A stretch of 64,000 bases of DNA, from NCBI RefSeq assembly GCF_000214725.1, contig NC_015574.1:880001-944000 (forward strand). Reading direction: 5' to 3'. The position numbers and the translations under genes are program-made. Below the pieces are notes generated by a model. It saw only the letters and a program-made list of their open reading frames with translations, did not search any database and was not told the DNA's origin. Each line of letters opens with the position of its first letter. Position 1 is the first letter of the stretch. Below, one piece after another: positions 50,177-59,213 of the stretch. The DNA is from Methanobacterium paludis (GTDB lineage Archaea; Methanobacteriota; Methanobacteria; Methanobacteriales; Methanobacteriaceae).

Positions 50177-51577
50177 TCAGGTAATATCTACTGTACGCCA
50201 TGCGGTTGTATCAACAATTCCCTGTTTATTCGATACATCGGCGTTTATCATGAACTGATTACTGTTAATCATGCTTGATGGTATTCCTATTATAATCCCA
50301 TTGTGTTTAACAATTGTTTTTATTTTAAGGTTGGATTTAACACTGTTTTGTGAAATCATTTGGTAGTTTGCCCTTCCGTTCATAATTTGAATGTCAATTC
50401 TGTTGGTGCCGTTGCTTGCGAATGTTCTTAAATGGAAATCGTAAAAAATATTATTTGAAATACCATTTCTTGTTTTTAGGGAGATCCAAGTGGTATTTTT
50501 ATCCATTTCAAATCCTACTGCCATTAGATCTAAGGAATCTGTGTTATTGAGATTTAAATCATTTAAATATCTTATATCGTTAGCCATCAGTTCATTTTCA
50601 GGGTCGTTAAAGATGTCATTAACCATGAGGTCATTTTCAGGGTCGTTAAAGAGGGTTGGGGGAAACACTGATCCTTTGAGGAAGTTCGTTGATCTATTCT
50701 GTACAGATATATTTAAATCAGGATAAACTGAGAATAATTCATTTCTTTTTACAAATGATATCAGGTATGATGAGTCTGGTGTAATCTGGGATTTATAAGA
50801 TTTTATTGCTAAAAATTCGAGTGCTTCATCATATCTGTTTAATGGAAATGTTATCCATGATGCCTCGTTTGAAAGTTCTGGAGAAGGTGTTAAATAAGAA
50901 TTTGGGTTATATCCTCGAGGGTAAGGCCAGAGTGAATAAGCGTGGGCCAAATAGCCATACTTAATGCACTTATAATTCATCTGAGTGGTTGCATAGTTTA
51001 TAAATGCACTTGTTGCCCAGTGATCTGTATTTTTATCATTTGGATCAGGATAAATTATTATTGTTGGCTTGAAATCTCCAATTACCTGCTCTAATTCATT
51101 GACTAGATTTTCACCGCAATATGGTGCGTTTAAATCATATGAAAATGAATTTCTGGAGTGGGATGTACCATCAGATTCTTCGTATAGATTTTTGTAATCC
51201 CAATTTTGATTGAATAAAAATCTTAAACCTTCAGGATAATCCAAAAATATAATTTTATCACTTTTAAGCCCCAATTTTCCCATTGCAGTTAAGGTTTCGG
51301 AATGTCTTTGATTTCCTATACTTTTAGAATCTCCACCATTGGTTACCACAAGAACTTCTACAGGGATATTATGTTCAATACAATACCGTATAACCCCCGC
51401 ACTGCTAATGGTTTCATCATCAGGATGGGGTGCCACCACAAGAACCTTATCTGATTGTCCTATAGAATGACTTTCAGGATAGGTGGTGTTACTGTGGTAA
51501 CCCTCGTAAGAATATAATGTTAATCCTAAAACTAACATCACAAACAAAAAATTCAGTACTATCCTCCTGTTAATCAA
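50177..51577 (-). CDS. Membrane-anchored PIG-L family deacetylase
   Basis: After an N-terminal hydrophobic helix comes VVAPHPDDETISSAGV, the zinc-site motif (AHPDDE type) of PIG-L/LmbE deacetylases, with further ligands expected at TDHWATSAF. The enzyme likely removes N-acetyl groups from a glycan or lipid-linked sugar outside the cell. Residues about 310-335 hold a 12-13 residue tandem repeat (FNDPENDLMVNDI / FNDPENELMANDI) that is also seen as a 39-bp DNA repeat. The C-terminal 130 residues are beta-rich, perhaps carbohydrate binding. The TTG at 51577 has no ribosome site; AGGAGG lies inside the frame and points to a start near 51556 (CTG) or 51547 (TTG), so the N-terminus is unsure. Confidence 0.85.
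   Translation of the reverse strand: MINRRIVLNFLFVMLVLGLTLYSYEGYHSNTTYPESHSIGQSDKVLVVAPHPDDETISSAGVIRYCIEHNIPVEVLVVTNGGDSKSIGNQRHSETLTAMGKLGLKSDKIIFLDYPEGLRFLFNQNWDYKNLYEESDGTSHSRNSFSYDLNAPYCGENLVNELEQVIGDFKPTIIIYPDPNDKNTDHWATSAFINYATTQMNYKCIKYGYLAHAYSLWPYPRGYNPNSYLTPSPELSNEASWITFPLNRYDEALEFLAIKSYKSQITPDSSYLISFVKRNELFSVYPDLNISVQNRSTNFLKGSVFPPTLFNDPENDLMVNDIFNDPENELMANDIRYLNDLNLNNTDSLDLMAVGFEMDKNTTWISLKTRNGISNNIFYDFHLRTFASNGTNRIDIQIMNGRANYQMISQNSVKSNLKIKTIVKHNGIIIGIPSSMINSNQFMINADVSNKQGIVDTTAWRTVDIT
50576..50655. repeat. Two tandem copies of a 39-bp in-frame repeat
   Basis: A segment containing TCATTTTCAGGGTCGTTAAA occurs twice in tandem inside the PIG-L deacetylase gene, adding 13 residues in frame. 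It is a likely recent slippage event in a linker. Confidence 0.7.
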
Positions 51578-52469
51578 TTTATATCAACTTTTTCAAATTT
51601 TTTTGTTTAAATTCATTACAAGAACATGAATTTCTATTTTTAAACAATTACAGATTAATGGGGTCCTATAAGATTTACCTATTTTTTTTGTTTTATGATG
51701 GTTCTCATGATTACTTTTGACATGTATAATTTTGCTTATTTTGGAACTTAAACCTTTATTTGCCATTATTTTTTTGCAAATTCTGAACTATGAGACAGCC
51801 TCTTTATACGATGTGAAAGTTAATATTCCTAACAACAATTTGTAAATATTTATTTCTAAACTTATGGTAATCCATTTTTTTTCTCTCTTAAATTAGTTTA
51901 TTTGTTCAGTATTCCCTTCGTTGAGTGAAAAATTACTTGAATTAAAATAAAATATTAATTTTCAATCTTTTTGAACTATTCCTTTTATATTAGAAGTTAT
52001 GGTTAAATATTTATTCCCCAGTTACACCCCAATTTGAACCCATTCTTTCTAAATACGAAAAATTCAGCAAATTATAAATAGCGCATCCCTCAAAAAGCCA
52101 TAATATCACTATAATTTTCCTTGATTTGATCCATGATATCTGGTTAAGATTTTCAAACACTTCCATTTTTTGAATACCCAAATTTTTAAATGGAGATGGG
52201 ATAAGATTGGGGCCAAATTAAGGAATAACTACTTAAATATTACTCAAAAAACTAAGACCCAGAAATATGTGGGGTTATTTTTTTTAAAGAATACTGTATT
52301 TCATGTAAGATAAAACAATAAAACGTTGATAAGTTTTTAATGGAAATATTTAATGCACTGTAACTCAAAAAGTGTTAAAAACCCATTGCACGTTAGGCAA
52401 AATATGGAAATAACCTTTTTTTTACAGAATACAAGAAACTAAGATTATTTATGGTTTAACAGTGGTATT
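51578..52469. other. 892-bp spacer holding a MITE
   Basis: Apart from the MITE at 51697-51802 I find no open frame with a ribosome site, no tRNA and no inverted repeat of note. Stretches of slightly higher GC at 52010-52150 carry no recognisable signal. Confidence 0.5.
51697..51802. mobile_element. MITE-like element, copy 2 (inverted relative to copy 1)
   Basis: This 106-bp element is the reverse complement of the 40755-40861 element with about 80-85% identity by eye. The right end ATGAGACAGCCTC is intact, and the left end (GATGGTTCTCATG) has decayed from the terminal repeat. Pairing between the two inverted copies could permit inversion of the 11-kb segment between them. Confidence 0.75.
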
Positions 52470-53159
52470 ATGAAAGGAAAATACAAAGTTATAATAATTA
52501 TGATCAGTATCTGCATTGTGGTTGCTGGGACATTCTTTTTACTGGCTAACATGAATAACTCAAAAATTGGTTCAAATAGTAAAGGTTACGTTACAAAGGA
52601 AGTTTATGCTTCTTCAGGTTCGCCTCAAGTTAAAATTGCAGTTATTACGGGTATGCATCCGAGGGAGCTTCATGCTACTGACCTTGTTCCGCAGGTGGTT
52701 AAAGAATTTGCACTTCAAAATAATGTGGAAATTATTAATTACCAGGTCAATGTAACAGACGATCCACAAGATTTCAGTATCGGACGTAGCAATGGACAAG
52801 CCTTAGTTGCACAGTACGTGATTCCGGACATTAAAAAATCCAATGACTCCCTTGTGATAATCTGCCATGACCATAAAGAGGGCTACGGAACTGGTTACTA
52901 CATTGCTACACCAACCCATGACAATAAATCTGTTACTTTAGGTCAGGCTGTGAATCAATCACTCCCTCAATTCAATTACTATCCCGGTTCAACAGATAGT
53001 AGAGAAAGCAGTTCAATAAACCAGGTAGATGAACCTTTAACCCAAGCAGGATTCCCAGTATTTGTTTATGAAATACCAGAATGGGTTGGGAATACTGAAG
53101 CTAGCAATATGACGTACGAACTTCTCAACGCGAGCTTTAATGCCTTAAAAGGCGAATAA
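52470..53159 (+). CDS. Secreted M14/AstE-like zinc carboxypeptidase or amidase-like protein
   Basis: The 229-residue protein starts with a membrane/signal segment (VIIIMISICIVVAGTFFLLA). GMHPREL (His63-x2-Glu66) is the H-x-x-E zinc motif of M14 peptidases and the AstE/AspA deacylases, and CHDHKEG (His133, His135) can give the third ligand. A catalytic Glu may be in YEIPEWVG near residue 205. The size is small for M14, closer to the shortened archaeal relatives. The likely substrate is a cell-wall peptide (pseudomurein) outside the cell, which is inference. Followed by uppP, also wall-related. Confidence 0.7.
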   Translation: MKGKYKVIIIMISICIVVAGTFFLLANMNNSKIGSNSKGYVTKEVYASSGSPQVKIAVITGMHPRELHATDLVPQVVKEFALQNNVEIINYQVNVTDDPQDFSIGRSNGQALVAQYVIPDIKKSNDSLVIICHDHKEGYGTGYYIATPTHDNKSVTLGQAVNQSLPQFNYYPGSTDSRESSSINQVDEPLTQAGFPVFVYEIPEWVGNTEASNMTYELLNASFNALKGE

Positions 53160-53330
53160 TTTATAAAATAGATATCTAAACGGACCGTGACTATGATCAT
53201 GTTTGCCATTGATATATATCAAAAAATAATCCTTGGTATTTTAAGCCTTAATTGTACTATCTGAGCATATACAATAAGAAAATTAATAAGATAGATGAAA
53301 GCTAGTTTTAAAGTTATAGGAGGAGATCAA

Positions 53331-54182
53331 ATAGATATTATTCAAGCCATTATTTTAGGGATAGTTCAGGGGTTGGCTGAATTTTTACCTGTGGCCAGTG
53401 CGGGACAGGTTATTCTAGCAACACATGCAATGGGTGTGACTTTCCCCAGTAATTCATCAGCACTTGCATTCAACACTTTACTCCACTTAGGTACGCTTAC
53501 TGCCATTGTTATTTTCTTCTGGAAAGACATAATAAAGATCGTAGTTGCTTTTGTCTCCAGCATTATGGACATATTCCAGGGCAAATTTCAAAACGGCTTA
53601 AAAGATGATTCTTATAAGAAATTAGCGTGGCTTCTGTTGGTAAGTACCATTCCTGCCGGTATAACAGGCATATTGTTTACGAAACAGTTTGAAATGCTTT
53701 TCAACAGTGTGGTTGCTGTAGGCATCTTCTTAATTATAAACGGTTTCATATTATGGAGCTCGGAATATGCAAGAAGAGGAAACAAGAAAGTAAGGGAGAT
53801 TACATTTAAAAATGCATTGTTCATTGGTATATTCGAGTCACTTGCTCTGTTTCCCGGAATATCACGATCAGGTTCATCCATCACTGCAGGTTTGTTCTCA
53901 GGTATTGAAAGAGAATGTGCAGCAAGATACGCTTTTTTAATGGCAGTACCAGTAATAGCAGCAGCAGTTGCAGTAGAATTTAAAAATATTGGGTCATTAT
54001 CCTATGGAACCGGTTCAGTTTCACTCATAGCTGCTTATCTGGCTGTAGTAATATTTGGTTACCTGTCAATTGGACTTTTAATAAGAATAATAAAAGCCAC
54101 AACCCTCAGAATATTCGCTTACTACTGCTGGATAGTAGGTGCCTTAGCCTTAATTTTAAGTTACATGCATATTTTGATCTAG
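53331..54182 (+). CDS. uppP: Undecaprenyl-diphosphatase-like UppP (BacA family), possible ATA start
   Basis: The integral membrane phosphatase has about eight helices, and both family blocks are present: IVQGLAEFLPVASAGQVIL near the N-terminus and FPGISRSGSS with the Arg. It would recycle polyprenyl-diphosphate carriers for wall or glycan assembly. The highly conserved His of the first block (SSTGH in E. coli) is Gln here, so activity may be altered. UppP proteins usually begin MDIIQ or similar. Here the codons ATA-GAT-ATT-ATT-CAA sit seven bases after a perfect AGGAGGAG, implying an ATA start. The only ATG in frame is at 53295, before that ribosome site and without one of its own. Confidence 0.85.
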   Translation: MDIIQAIILGIVQGLAEFLPVASAGQVILATHAMGVTFPSNSSALAFNTLLHLGTLTAIVIFFWKDIIKIVVAFVSSIMDIFQGKFQNGLKDDSYKKLAWLLLVSTIPAGITGILFTKQFEMLFNSVVAVGIFLIINGFILWSSEYARRGNKKVREITFKNALFIGIFESLALFPGISRSGSSITAGLFSGIERECAARYAFLMAVPVIAAAVAVEFKNIGSLSYGTGSVSLIAAYLAVVIFGYLSIGLLIRIIKATTLRIFAYYCWIVGALALILSYMHILI

Positions 54183-54460
54183 ATCCTTATCCATTCTTTT
54201 TATCTTTTTTTACACTTGTATGATACTTTTGAAGGTTTTAAGTTTCAAATGTTTTTGGATCTAAATAAAAAATCTTTTAACATCCCCTTTTGAAATATCA
54301 ATTTTTATTGGAATGGTAAATAGAGGAAGTTGCTGTTGAAAGGTCCTTGGGAACTATTAAAGTATTCTTAAAATAATGTCAATAAATCGCAGAAATTTCC
54401 TTGAAATTGACGATCCAAACTATTTTTAATTTATTTCTGTTCATAATTATTTCTAATCAA

Positions 54461-54484
54461 CTGAAACTGTTTCAATGGTTTCAG
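54461..54484. promoter_or_regulatory. Nested inverted repeat upstream of the zinc-ribbon gene
   Basis: CTGAAAC and GTTTCAG flank a ten-base centre, and inside it TGAAACTGTTTCA is itself a perfect palindrome. It lies about 90 bases before the ATG at 54576 and could be an operator for a dimeric repressor. The remainder of the 393-bp gap (54183-54575) holds nothing else I recognise. Confidence 0.35.
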
Positions 54485-54575
54485 ATTCCTTTTTCCCAAA
54501 CTTAAAAAGCAGTATATATATTTCATGTAACCGTAAATATAAGTTATAAACTGGAAAAAGGGAGATGTGATTTCC

Positions 54576-55958
54576 ATGGTCTACTGTTCGCAGTGCGGAG
54601 AAAAGAATCCAGATGGGGCTAAATATTGTTTTAACTGTGGTGCTCATTTAATCTATGAAAAAGACATTGAGGATGATTCAAAAAAGAGTGTACCTGAGAA
54701 GAGTGCAAAAGGTGTGGAACCTAGTCTGAAAGATGTTAAGCTGGTGGGGGACGATGTTGAACATTTAGAATCCTTGAGCAAGGAAAACTTCCAGAAGGAC
54801 ATGGACACACTGAAAGCATGTAACCATGAGATCATGGACCTTGTACATAAATTCAACAACACGAAGATGGATAAAAATGATTTCGATGGGTTTCTTCAGG
54901 ATCTGATAGATGAGATAGATTCAAAGATCAGGGCATTAAATAAAGAATTAATCTGCGTGAGCCCGCAGATTGTCAGCGTTACCATCATCCAGGATAAGGA
55001 AAATCCTTACAAGATAAACATCACAACAAACGCAGATAAAGACAGGTTAAATAAATACGTGGAAACTTTAAAGGCAAGATTACAGTCTAAAGAGGCACAG
55101 GAAAACCTTCATGAGGCTATACCCTCAAATCCAAATGTAAATTCAGAAGCTAAAAACCCTCCAAAAACTGCATCATGGAGAGATCGGTGCCCTGTCTGTA
55201 AAAATGGAACCTTAAGCCTCTGCACCGAAAAGAAACTATTCGGTCTGGTCAACGAGAGCGAACTTCGCTGCCAGCACTGTGGAGCGGTGTTCACACAAAA
55301 AGGCCAAAATTATACATTATCCAGGGTTTCAGATACAAACAATCCTGCATGGAAAAATTATGGTAAGCAGGCCCTTACAGAATCTGAATGGACCAGCATC
55401 GCAAACGGGGGAATGTCCCAGGCACTTCAAAGAACAAGCGACCTGAACAATTGGATTGCTGATGCAAGGGCCGGGAATGTGAGGTTCACAGAACCCGCAT
55501 CACCTGTTATATTGAAAAAGAATGAAAACGCGGTTCTTGTACTGCACAACATTGCTTTCTGGGAGCCCAGGGCTGTGAGGCAGACAAGTGGAATGTATGG
55601 CGGACCAAGTATCAGGGTTGCCAAGGGTGTGTCCTTCAGGGTTGGGGGTATGCAGGCTCGAAGCGAGTCCCATGAAGAGCTCAGGCAAATAGACAGTGGA
55701 GTGCTCACCCTCACAACCCGGAGGCTGATATTTGCAGGCAGCAAACGCACAATCAACATTGACTTGAAAAAGGTCCTGTCGATAGAAGCTTATAAAGATG
55801 GGATAGCATCTCAGCGGGAAAACAAGCAGAAAACAGAGTACTTCCTCAACACTGATAAATCAAGCCTTAATGTCACGGCCCATGGCAACCATTACGATCT
55901 CCCTGTAAATGGTGTGGTACTGAAGGCCATAGTTGAGGGGATGATAAAGCAGTTGTAA
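54576..55958 (+). CDS. Double zinc-ribbon protein with coiled coil and PH-like C-terminal domain
   Basis: The N-terminus is a zinc ribbon (CSQCGEKNPDGAKYCFNCG). A helical region (about 60-180) and a second zinc ribbon with CPVCKNG and CQHCG (about 205-245) follow. The C-terminal 150 residues contain VLTLTTRRLIFAGSKRTINIDL, typical of GRAM/bacterial-PH domains that bind membranes or proteins. The ATG at 54576 is chosen; the GTG at 54567 lies against the GGGAG site. There is no enzyme motif. It is probably an adaptor or regulator; the partner is unknown. Confidence 0.7.
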   Translation: MVYCSQCGEKNPDGAKYCFNCGAHLIYEKDIEDDSKKSVPEKSAKGVEPSLKDVKLVGDDVEHLESLSKENFQKDMDTLKACNHEIMDLVHKFNNTKMDKNDFDGFLQDLIDEIDSKIRALNKELICVSPQIVSVTIIQDKENPYKINITTNADKDRLNKYVETLKARLQSKEAQENLHEAIPSNPNVNSEAKNPPKTASWRDRCPVCKNGTLSLCTEKKLFGLVNESELRCQHCGAVFTQKGQNYTLSRVSDTNNPAWKNYGKQALTESEWTSIANGGMSQALQRTSDLNNWIADARAGNVRFTEPASPVILKKNENAVLVLHNIAFWEPRAVRQTSGMYGGPSIRVAKGVSFRVGGMQARSESHEELRQIDSGVLTLTTRRLIFAGSKRTINIDLKKVLSIEAYKDGIASQRENKQKTEYFLNTDKSSLNVTAHGNHYDLPVNGVVLKAIVEGMIKQL

Positions 55959-56236
55959 TGCTATAATGGGTTTCAGTTATCCTAATTAGTTCATCCCTGA
56001 GTAAATATTTGGTTCGTTCCATGAGTAAACCAGTTTATTCATGAGATATTTATTCTGATTTATGCCTTAATTTAGACCTATTTTCCATTTTAAATAGTTT
56101 TATTTTACAAAATTTGTGTAATATTTCTTAGAAAGCAAAAAGAAGTAAAAAAGAAGTTTAAATAATTGAATGAAATAATCAAATGATTTTTATCCTTTTT
56201 TTACAAGAGTATAAGTAAGTTCATACAATGTATATA

Positions 56237-56293
56237 CATCAAGATGTGGAATAAACATCAAGATATGAAATAAACATCAAAATGTGAAATAAA
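56237..56293. repeat. Three tandem 19-bp repeats
   Basis: ACATCAAGATGTGGAATAA and two variants (56256-56274, 56275-56293) follow each other without spacers, 48 bases before the next start codon. They could bind a regulator of the small gene at 56342. The rest of the 383-bp gap 55959-56341 is AT rich without a gene. Confidence 0.7.
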
Positions 56294-56341
56294 AACAGAA
56301 AGTTCTTGAAACTCTTGAAAATTGAATAAAAAGGTGAAACT

Positions 56342-56542
56342 ATGGATCTTGATATAAAAAATAAAGAGATTAAAGGACTGAAAGAATTAGAATCAAAAAT
56401 AAAACTTAAAAAAGAGATGAATCCTTACTATTCAAGGATTTATATCCCTAAAGACCTACTCAAAAATAAAATAAAATTTAATGTGTTGGTTTATGGGACT
56501 GAAAACCCATATCAAATCACAAAACCAGAAAATAAGTCATAA
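56342..56542 (+). CDS. 66-residue unknown protein
   Basis: The short Lys-rich protein has an N-terminal helix (IKGLKELESKIKLKKE) and a strand-rich C-terminal half (SRIYIPKDLL, KFNVLVYG). AAGGTGA five bases before the ATG supports translation. No family is recognised. Tandem 19-bp repeats lie directly upstream. Confidence 0.5.
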   Translation: MDLDIKNKEIKGLKELESKIKLKKEMNPYYSRIYIPKDLLKNKIKFNVLVYGTENPYQITKPENKS

Positions 56543-56814
56543 ATGATGTCATTGAATTTAATTAAACTTTTTTTAAATCAATTTTCCAAAAGAATACTAA
56601 CCCTTTTTTAAACTTTGAATTTATTTTAAAAAAAGAAATAAAACTCTTTTATGGGATGCATTATTTCCTGTGTTTAATGGTCTGCGTAATCATTTAGGAC
56701 TTAAAACACCAGGGAATGTCATAAACTCCATCATAATAAAAATAATATCAAAAGGGCTAAATCCATATCTCCAGAGGATCAATATCATTGTAGGAATGTT
56801 AAAGGGGGTTCAAA

Positions 56815-57054
56815 ATGGCTGAAAATAAAGGATTATGTATACATGACACAATACCACAAAATGAATTAGAGTCATTTAAGAGATATATTGAAAACAAAAA
56901 GGTAGATTCCAAACCCAATGATGTTTTAAATATAAAAGGATGTTTACTTAATGAAATAAGTTATTATGATAGCGTATTGGAAACAATTAGGATTTATACA
57001 GTAATTAAAAAAATCAATTTAAATGAGTCGGACAGGTTTTGTCCAATAAAATAA
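56815..57054 (+). CDS. 79-residue unknown protein
   Basis: The ATG follows AAGGGGG at about eight bases, so it is well supported. The product is polar with three Cys (GLCIHD, KGCLLN, RFCPIK) and a central helix. No family is recognised. It lies in a run of small orphan genes (56.3-58 kb) that has the look of accessory or virus-derived DNA. The 325-bp gap after it holds only AT-rich sequence. Confidence 0.55.
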   Translation: MAENKGLCIHDTIPQNELESFKRYIENKKVDSKPNDVLNIKGCLLNEISYYDSVLETIRIYTVIKKINLNESDRFCPIK

Positions 57055-57379
57055 CTGTTTTTTACTCTTTTTCAATATCTTTTTTTCTATATTAATCTAT
57101 TTAAAGTTATATTGCCGTATAATGAGAGTTTATTCTGGATAATATACATTCAAAGTTCAAAGAATTCCAAAAAACTTTTCATACACTCGAATACAATGAA
57201 AAGTTAATAAAAATTTACAAAGTATTAAGGCCTTTAAAATCAAACTAATATTATCGATTTTTATTAAAAAAAACATTCTAAGTTCGTTAATTACTAATTT
57301 TCAATCTATAAGTACCTAAATTTCGTTCGTATCCTGATAAAACAATATAGACATTAAATAAAAAAAGGTAAGAAAAAAA

Positions 57380-57874
57380 ATGGCTGAAAAAACCGGTAAA
57401 AAAATTCCTTTAAAACTATCACTTGATGAAAACGCTGTAAAACAAGCAAAAGAACAAATTCCAAACATTAGCAGAGTCATAGATGGCACGTTGAATATGA
57501 TGTTAGAAACACAAGACACAGATGAATTTAAAATCAAAATGCAAATCAGGGATGAAGAAGAACAAATCATTAGGAGTGAAAATAGGATCAATGTTCTGCA
57601 CGGCCAACTCAATATGGTCACGGACTTCCGCAACTCCAATGAGAAGGAAGTAGTCTGGAGCTTGGCCTGGAAATCATACAGAAGTCAACAGAACATCCCG
57701 GATGAACTCTTAAAAGATGCATTAACAACATTCAATATGTCTAAAGAGGACTTCATGGCACTTATTAAAGAAGTATGTTTTTGTCATACAGCAAAGCAGA
57801 TAACTGGGTTTGATGCTCAAAACTGGACATTTGTACACGAACAAGAACAATTCGAAAGATTCGTAGGATACTGA
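57380..57874 (+). CDS. Ribbon-helix-helix-like protein with coiled coil
   Basis: The 164-residue protein starts with KIPLKLSLDENAVKQAKEQIP and NISRVIDGTLNMML, the strand-helix-helix layout of an RHH DNA-binding domain. A predicted coiled coil (about 55-80) and a helical C-terminal domain (YRSQQNIPDELLKDALTTF) follow. It may be a regulator or an antitoxin. A tiny zinc-ribbon gene starts six bases after its stop and would be co-transcribed. A possible ribosome site (AAGGTAAG) lies eight bases before the ATG. Confidence 0.6.
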   Translation: MAEKTGKKIPLKLSLDENAVKQAKEQIPNISRVIDGTLNMMLETQDTDEFKIKMQIRDEEEQIIRSENRINVLHGQLNMVTDFRNSNEKEVVWSLAWKSYRSQQNIPDELLKDALTTFNMSKEDFMALIKEVCFCHTAKQITGFDAQNWTFVHEQEQFERFVGY

Positions 57875-57880
57875 AAAAAA

Positions 57881-57994
57881 ATGGATAAATTATTCTGTCC
57901 TATCTGCGGATCTAAACTTAAAACAGATAAAAATGGTTTGAAATGTTGTAACGACAAATGTTCAAAGATTTTCAAAAAAAACAGGACGCTTTGA
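57881..57994 (+). CDS. 37-residue zinc-ribbon peptide
   Basis: This tiny frame encodes CPICGSK and CCNDKC, two Cys pairs spaced as in a zinc ribbon, with a Lys-rich tail. It begins six bases after the ribbon-helix-helix gene and is probably in the same transcript. Its size and composition suit a small nucleic-acid-binding or regulatory protein. The motif is seen; expression is inferred. Confidence 0.5.
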   Translation: MDKLFCPICGSKLKTDKNGLKCCNDKCSKIFKKNRTL

Positions 57995-58105
57995 AATTCA
58001 TCAAAACGGGGCGGAATGATGGACAATCTCGCGGAGATATCTGACTGAAGGTTTTTAAAATTTTGGATATAAAAATAGAATTTATACATGAAGGTGTGAA
58101 TAAAC

Positions 58106-58795
58106 TTGACAAACAATAAAAAACTCATTAAAATAGTTAAAAATGGTCCATTTTTAGTTTCTGGTAATATTCCACTCGTAAAACTTGCAATCAAAACTGA
58201 TAAAAAAGGTTATCCCTGTGAATGGGTTGAAAAAGAGAAATATCCATTACAAGAAGAATATGCACTTTGTAGATGTGGGCACTCAAAAAATAAACCTTAT
58301 TGTGATGGAACCCATGAAAAAATCCGCTTTGAAGGTACTGAAACTGCAGGTCAAGAACTTTATGTAAATAATGCTAAGGAAATGGAAGGTCCAGATCTAT
58401 TATTAACAGACAATTATGGATTATGTAACCATGCTGGTTTCTGCGACCGTGCAGGTGGAATTGGATATTTAGTCAGACACTCCGACGATCATAAATCTAA
58501 AAAAACAGCAATTAAGATAGCTGGAAACTGTAACTCCGGAAGATTTGTAGTTTGGGACAAGGAAACTGGAAATCCAATTGAACCTGACTTTGAACCATCC
58601 ATCGCAATCACTGAAGAACCTGAAAAAGGTGTAAGCGGCCCACTATGGGTCCGTGGAGGAATATCTATAGAATCAGCAGATGAAACTGTATATGAAGTTC
58701 GTAACAGAGCTACCCTTTGCCGCTGCGGAGAATCATCCAATAAACCTTTCTGTGATGGAACTCACATAATGACGGATTTTGATGACAGGCAATAA
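58106..58795 (+). CDS. Double CDGSH iron-sulfur domain protein
   Basis: Two CDGSH-type motifs are present, CRCGHSKNKPYCDGTH (about residue 53) and CRCGESSNKPFCDGTH (about 211), each the 3Cys-1His site for a 2Fe-2S cluster. Between them lies a conserved Cys-rich region (CNHAGFCDRAGG) of the DUF1271/Fer4-like type. The role is probably electron transfer or redox sensing. Translation appears to start at TTG 58106, about nine bases after AAGGTG. It is a single gene. Confidence 0.88.
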   Translation: MTNNKKLIKIVKNGPFLVSGNIPLVKLAIKTDKKGYPCEWVEKEKYPLQEEYALCRCGHSKNKPYCDGTHEKIRFEGTETAGQELYVNNAKEMEGPDLLLTDNYGLCNHAGFCDRAGGIGYLVRHSDDHKSKKTAIKIAGNCNSGRFVVWDKETGNPIEPDFEPSIAITEEPEKGVSGPLWVRGGISIESADETVYEVRNRATLCRCGESSNKPFCDGTHIMTDFDDRQ

Positions 58796-59213
58796 ACCAT
58801 CAAAAGATAATCTCTGAAGGAAGTTATCCATAATTTTATTTTTTGTACAAATTATAATAATAATAAGTTTAAATTATTCTATCATAAAATATGATACTCA
58901 TTTTCAGTGCTTATTATAAAAAGTAAAGGTTAATAAAGATTTATTGGTTTAATTAAGTAAAAATACCAAAATAATCTTTATATATTTTAGATCATTTATG
59001 TGAGCTGAAATATCGTGTTAATTAAACAAAAAGGAAAGAAATAAATATTTTATTGATCACAATTTTATATAATTTTCGCTTAATATGGCAAAATTTTAAA
59101 TTATTAATATGATTTGTGTGGATGGATGAGATCTAAATATTAATGTTCTCCTTAAAAATCCGTAAACCAACTGTGAGTAAAGTATTTACTCTACTTCTTA
59201 AGGAGGTACCCAA
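58796..59213. other. 418-bp AT-rich spacer
   Basis: I see only AT-rich sequence with TATA-like stretches (CTTTATATATTTTAG near 58976) and the ribosome site of the next gene at its end. No gene or repeat is visible. Confidence 0.45.

Noticed and set aside
56660..56814. Possible transposase 3' remnant (frame reading FNGLRNHLGLKTP)
   Set aside because: It is suggestive of a DDE transposase end but only about 50 codons long, with no inverted repeat and no neighbouring IS sequence, so it is not supportable.
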